This document shows positions 21,325 through 21,743 of a stretch of DNA of 21,743 nt, piece after piece. Within the stretch, counting starts at the first letter, position 1; the number at the start of each line of letters is the position of its first letter. Source of the stretch: Thalassolituus sp. (GTDB lineage: Bacteria; Pseudomonadota; Gammaproteobacteria; Pseudomonadales; Oceanobacteraceae); contig JARGOI010000008.1 in assembly GCA_029212275.1 (NCBI GenBank), forward strand, positions 1-21,743, read 5' to 3'. The translations under genes were made by a program, and so were the position numbers. A model generated the notes under the pieces. That model worked only from the letters and a program-made list of their open reading frames with translations. It ran no database searches and was not told the DNA's origin.

Positions 21325-21635
21325 GCGAGCTAAAGGTCGATAAAGACGGATTTTTAGTGAATTTAGACGACTGGAGCCCTACCGTTGCAGAACAACTGGC
21401 CGATGCCGAGGGCATCGTGTTAACGCCCAATCATTGGCAGATTATTGAAGCAGTACAGGCGTTTTATCGTGAGTTCGATTTATCCCCAGCCATGCGTCCA
21501 TTGTCGCGCTATATCAAAACACACGTCGGCGCAGAACAAGCCAGCAGCATCTATTTGATGCAGTTATTTCCCGGCAGCCCCGCCAAACGAATCGCTAAAA
21601 TCGCGGGTTTACCGCGTCCAGAGAATTGCTTATGA
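21321..21635 (+). CDS. tusE: Sulfur-relay protein TusE (DsrC family)
   Basis: A 104-aa sulfur carrier that accepts sulfur from TusBCD and delivers it to MnmA. The sequence begins VDKDGFLVNLDDWSP and contains GIVLTPNHWQIIEAVQAFY and LFPGSPAKRIAKIAGLPRP. It ends in ENCL with the essential penultimate cysteine Cys103. ATG 21321 overlaps the tusB stop (ATGA) and fits the usual N-terminus; an upstream in-frame start would only add tusB-overlapping residues. Confidence 0.95.
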   Translation: MSELKVDKDGFLVNLDDWSPTVAEQLADAEGIVLTPNHWQIIEAVQAFYREFDLSPAMRPLSRYIKTHVGAEQASSIYLMQLFPGSPAKRIAKIAGLPRPENCL

Positions 21636-21743
21636 CATCCCCAAACCCGCCACACCCACTGTCTGAATACGTTCGTATTTTGGCTCGCGGCAAACATGCC
21701 AGCCGCAACATGACGCTTGCAGAAGCCGAATTCACGATGACCC
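21632..21743 (+). CDS. TrpD2/YbiB-like glycosyltransferase family protein, N-terminus only
   Basis: The first 37 codons of a gene running off the right edge. The N-terminus HPLSEYVRILARGKHASRNM with MTLAEAEF resembles YbiB/TrpD2, a nucleic-acid-binding relative of anthranilate phosphoribosyltransferase. Its ATG overlaps the tusE stop (ATGA), so it is part of the tus transcript. The short piece limits certainty. Confidence 0.7.
   Translation, partial: MTSPNPPHPLSEYVRILARGKHASRNMTLAEAEFTMT

Overview
The window reads as a chromosomal segment of a Gammaproteobacterium. The evidence is a DsrE/TusDCBE sulfur-relay operon followed by a TrpD2/YbiB-type gene, an AcnA-type aconitase, a MipA/OmpV outer-membrane protein and a Pat-like acyl-CoA-synthetase-family protein. 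Moderate GC and AT-rich intergenic regions would fit a marine oceanospirillalean-type bacterium, but I cannot name the organism from this sequence.

Layout, left to right. (1) 1-2598: a divergent pair, consisting of the N-terminal half of a Pat-like (ADP-forming acyl-CoA synthetase family) protein on the minus strand and a class II histone-deacetylase-family amidohydrolase on the plus strand, a possible acetylation writer/eraser pair. (2) 2976-6185: a QEGLA-motif (MATCAP/DUF1704) putative metallocarboxypeptidase, a secreted protein of unknown function and a MipA/OmpV family outer-membrane protein. (3) 6526-9285: aconitase AcnA with a strong ribosome-binding site and a clear terminator. (4) 9286-10040: gene-free and carrying several copies of a dispersed imperfect palindromic repeat that also occurs at 2759-2847. 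(5) 10041-10439: a MAPEG-family membrane protein.

(6) 10548-19405, minus strand: a nearly 9-kb defence operon read from right to left. It holds hsdM, a small RelA/SpoT-domain nucleotidyltransferase, a 94-aa C-terminally anchored membrane protein, hsdS, prrC (anticodon nuclease), a decayed RhuM fragment, an internally deleted Bro-N gene and hsdR. Most junctions are ATGA or similar overlaps, so the genes look like one translationally coupled transcript. HsdR keeps the EcoR124I residue numbering for its nuclease and Walker A residues (D151, E165, K167, K313), and HsdS carries three TAEL repeats. The modification/restriction core is therefore type IC. PrrC lies between hsdS and hsdR as in the E. 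coli EcoprrI/PrrC locus. The unusual part is the RelA/SpoT-domain gene plus membrane protein inserted between hsdM and hsdS. My inference is a layered system: restriction first, then tRNA cleavage by PrrC, with an alarmone- or tRNA-modifying enzyme co-expressed.

(7) 19767-19857, minus: tRNA-Ser(UGA) with its own promoter and terminator. (8) 20203-21743, plus: tusD-tusC-tusB-tusE and the start of a trpD2/ybiB-like gene, all tightly coupled. TusBCDE relays sulfur for 2-thiolation of the wobble uridine of tRNA-Lys, Glu and Gln; tRNA-Lys is the classical PrrC substrate.
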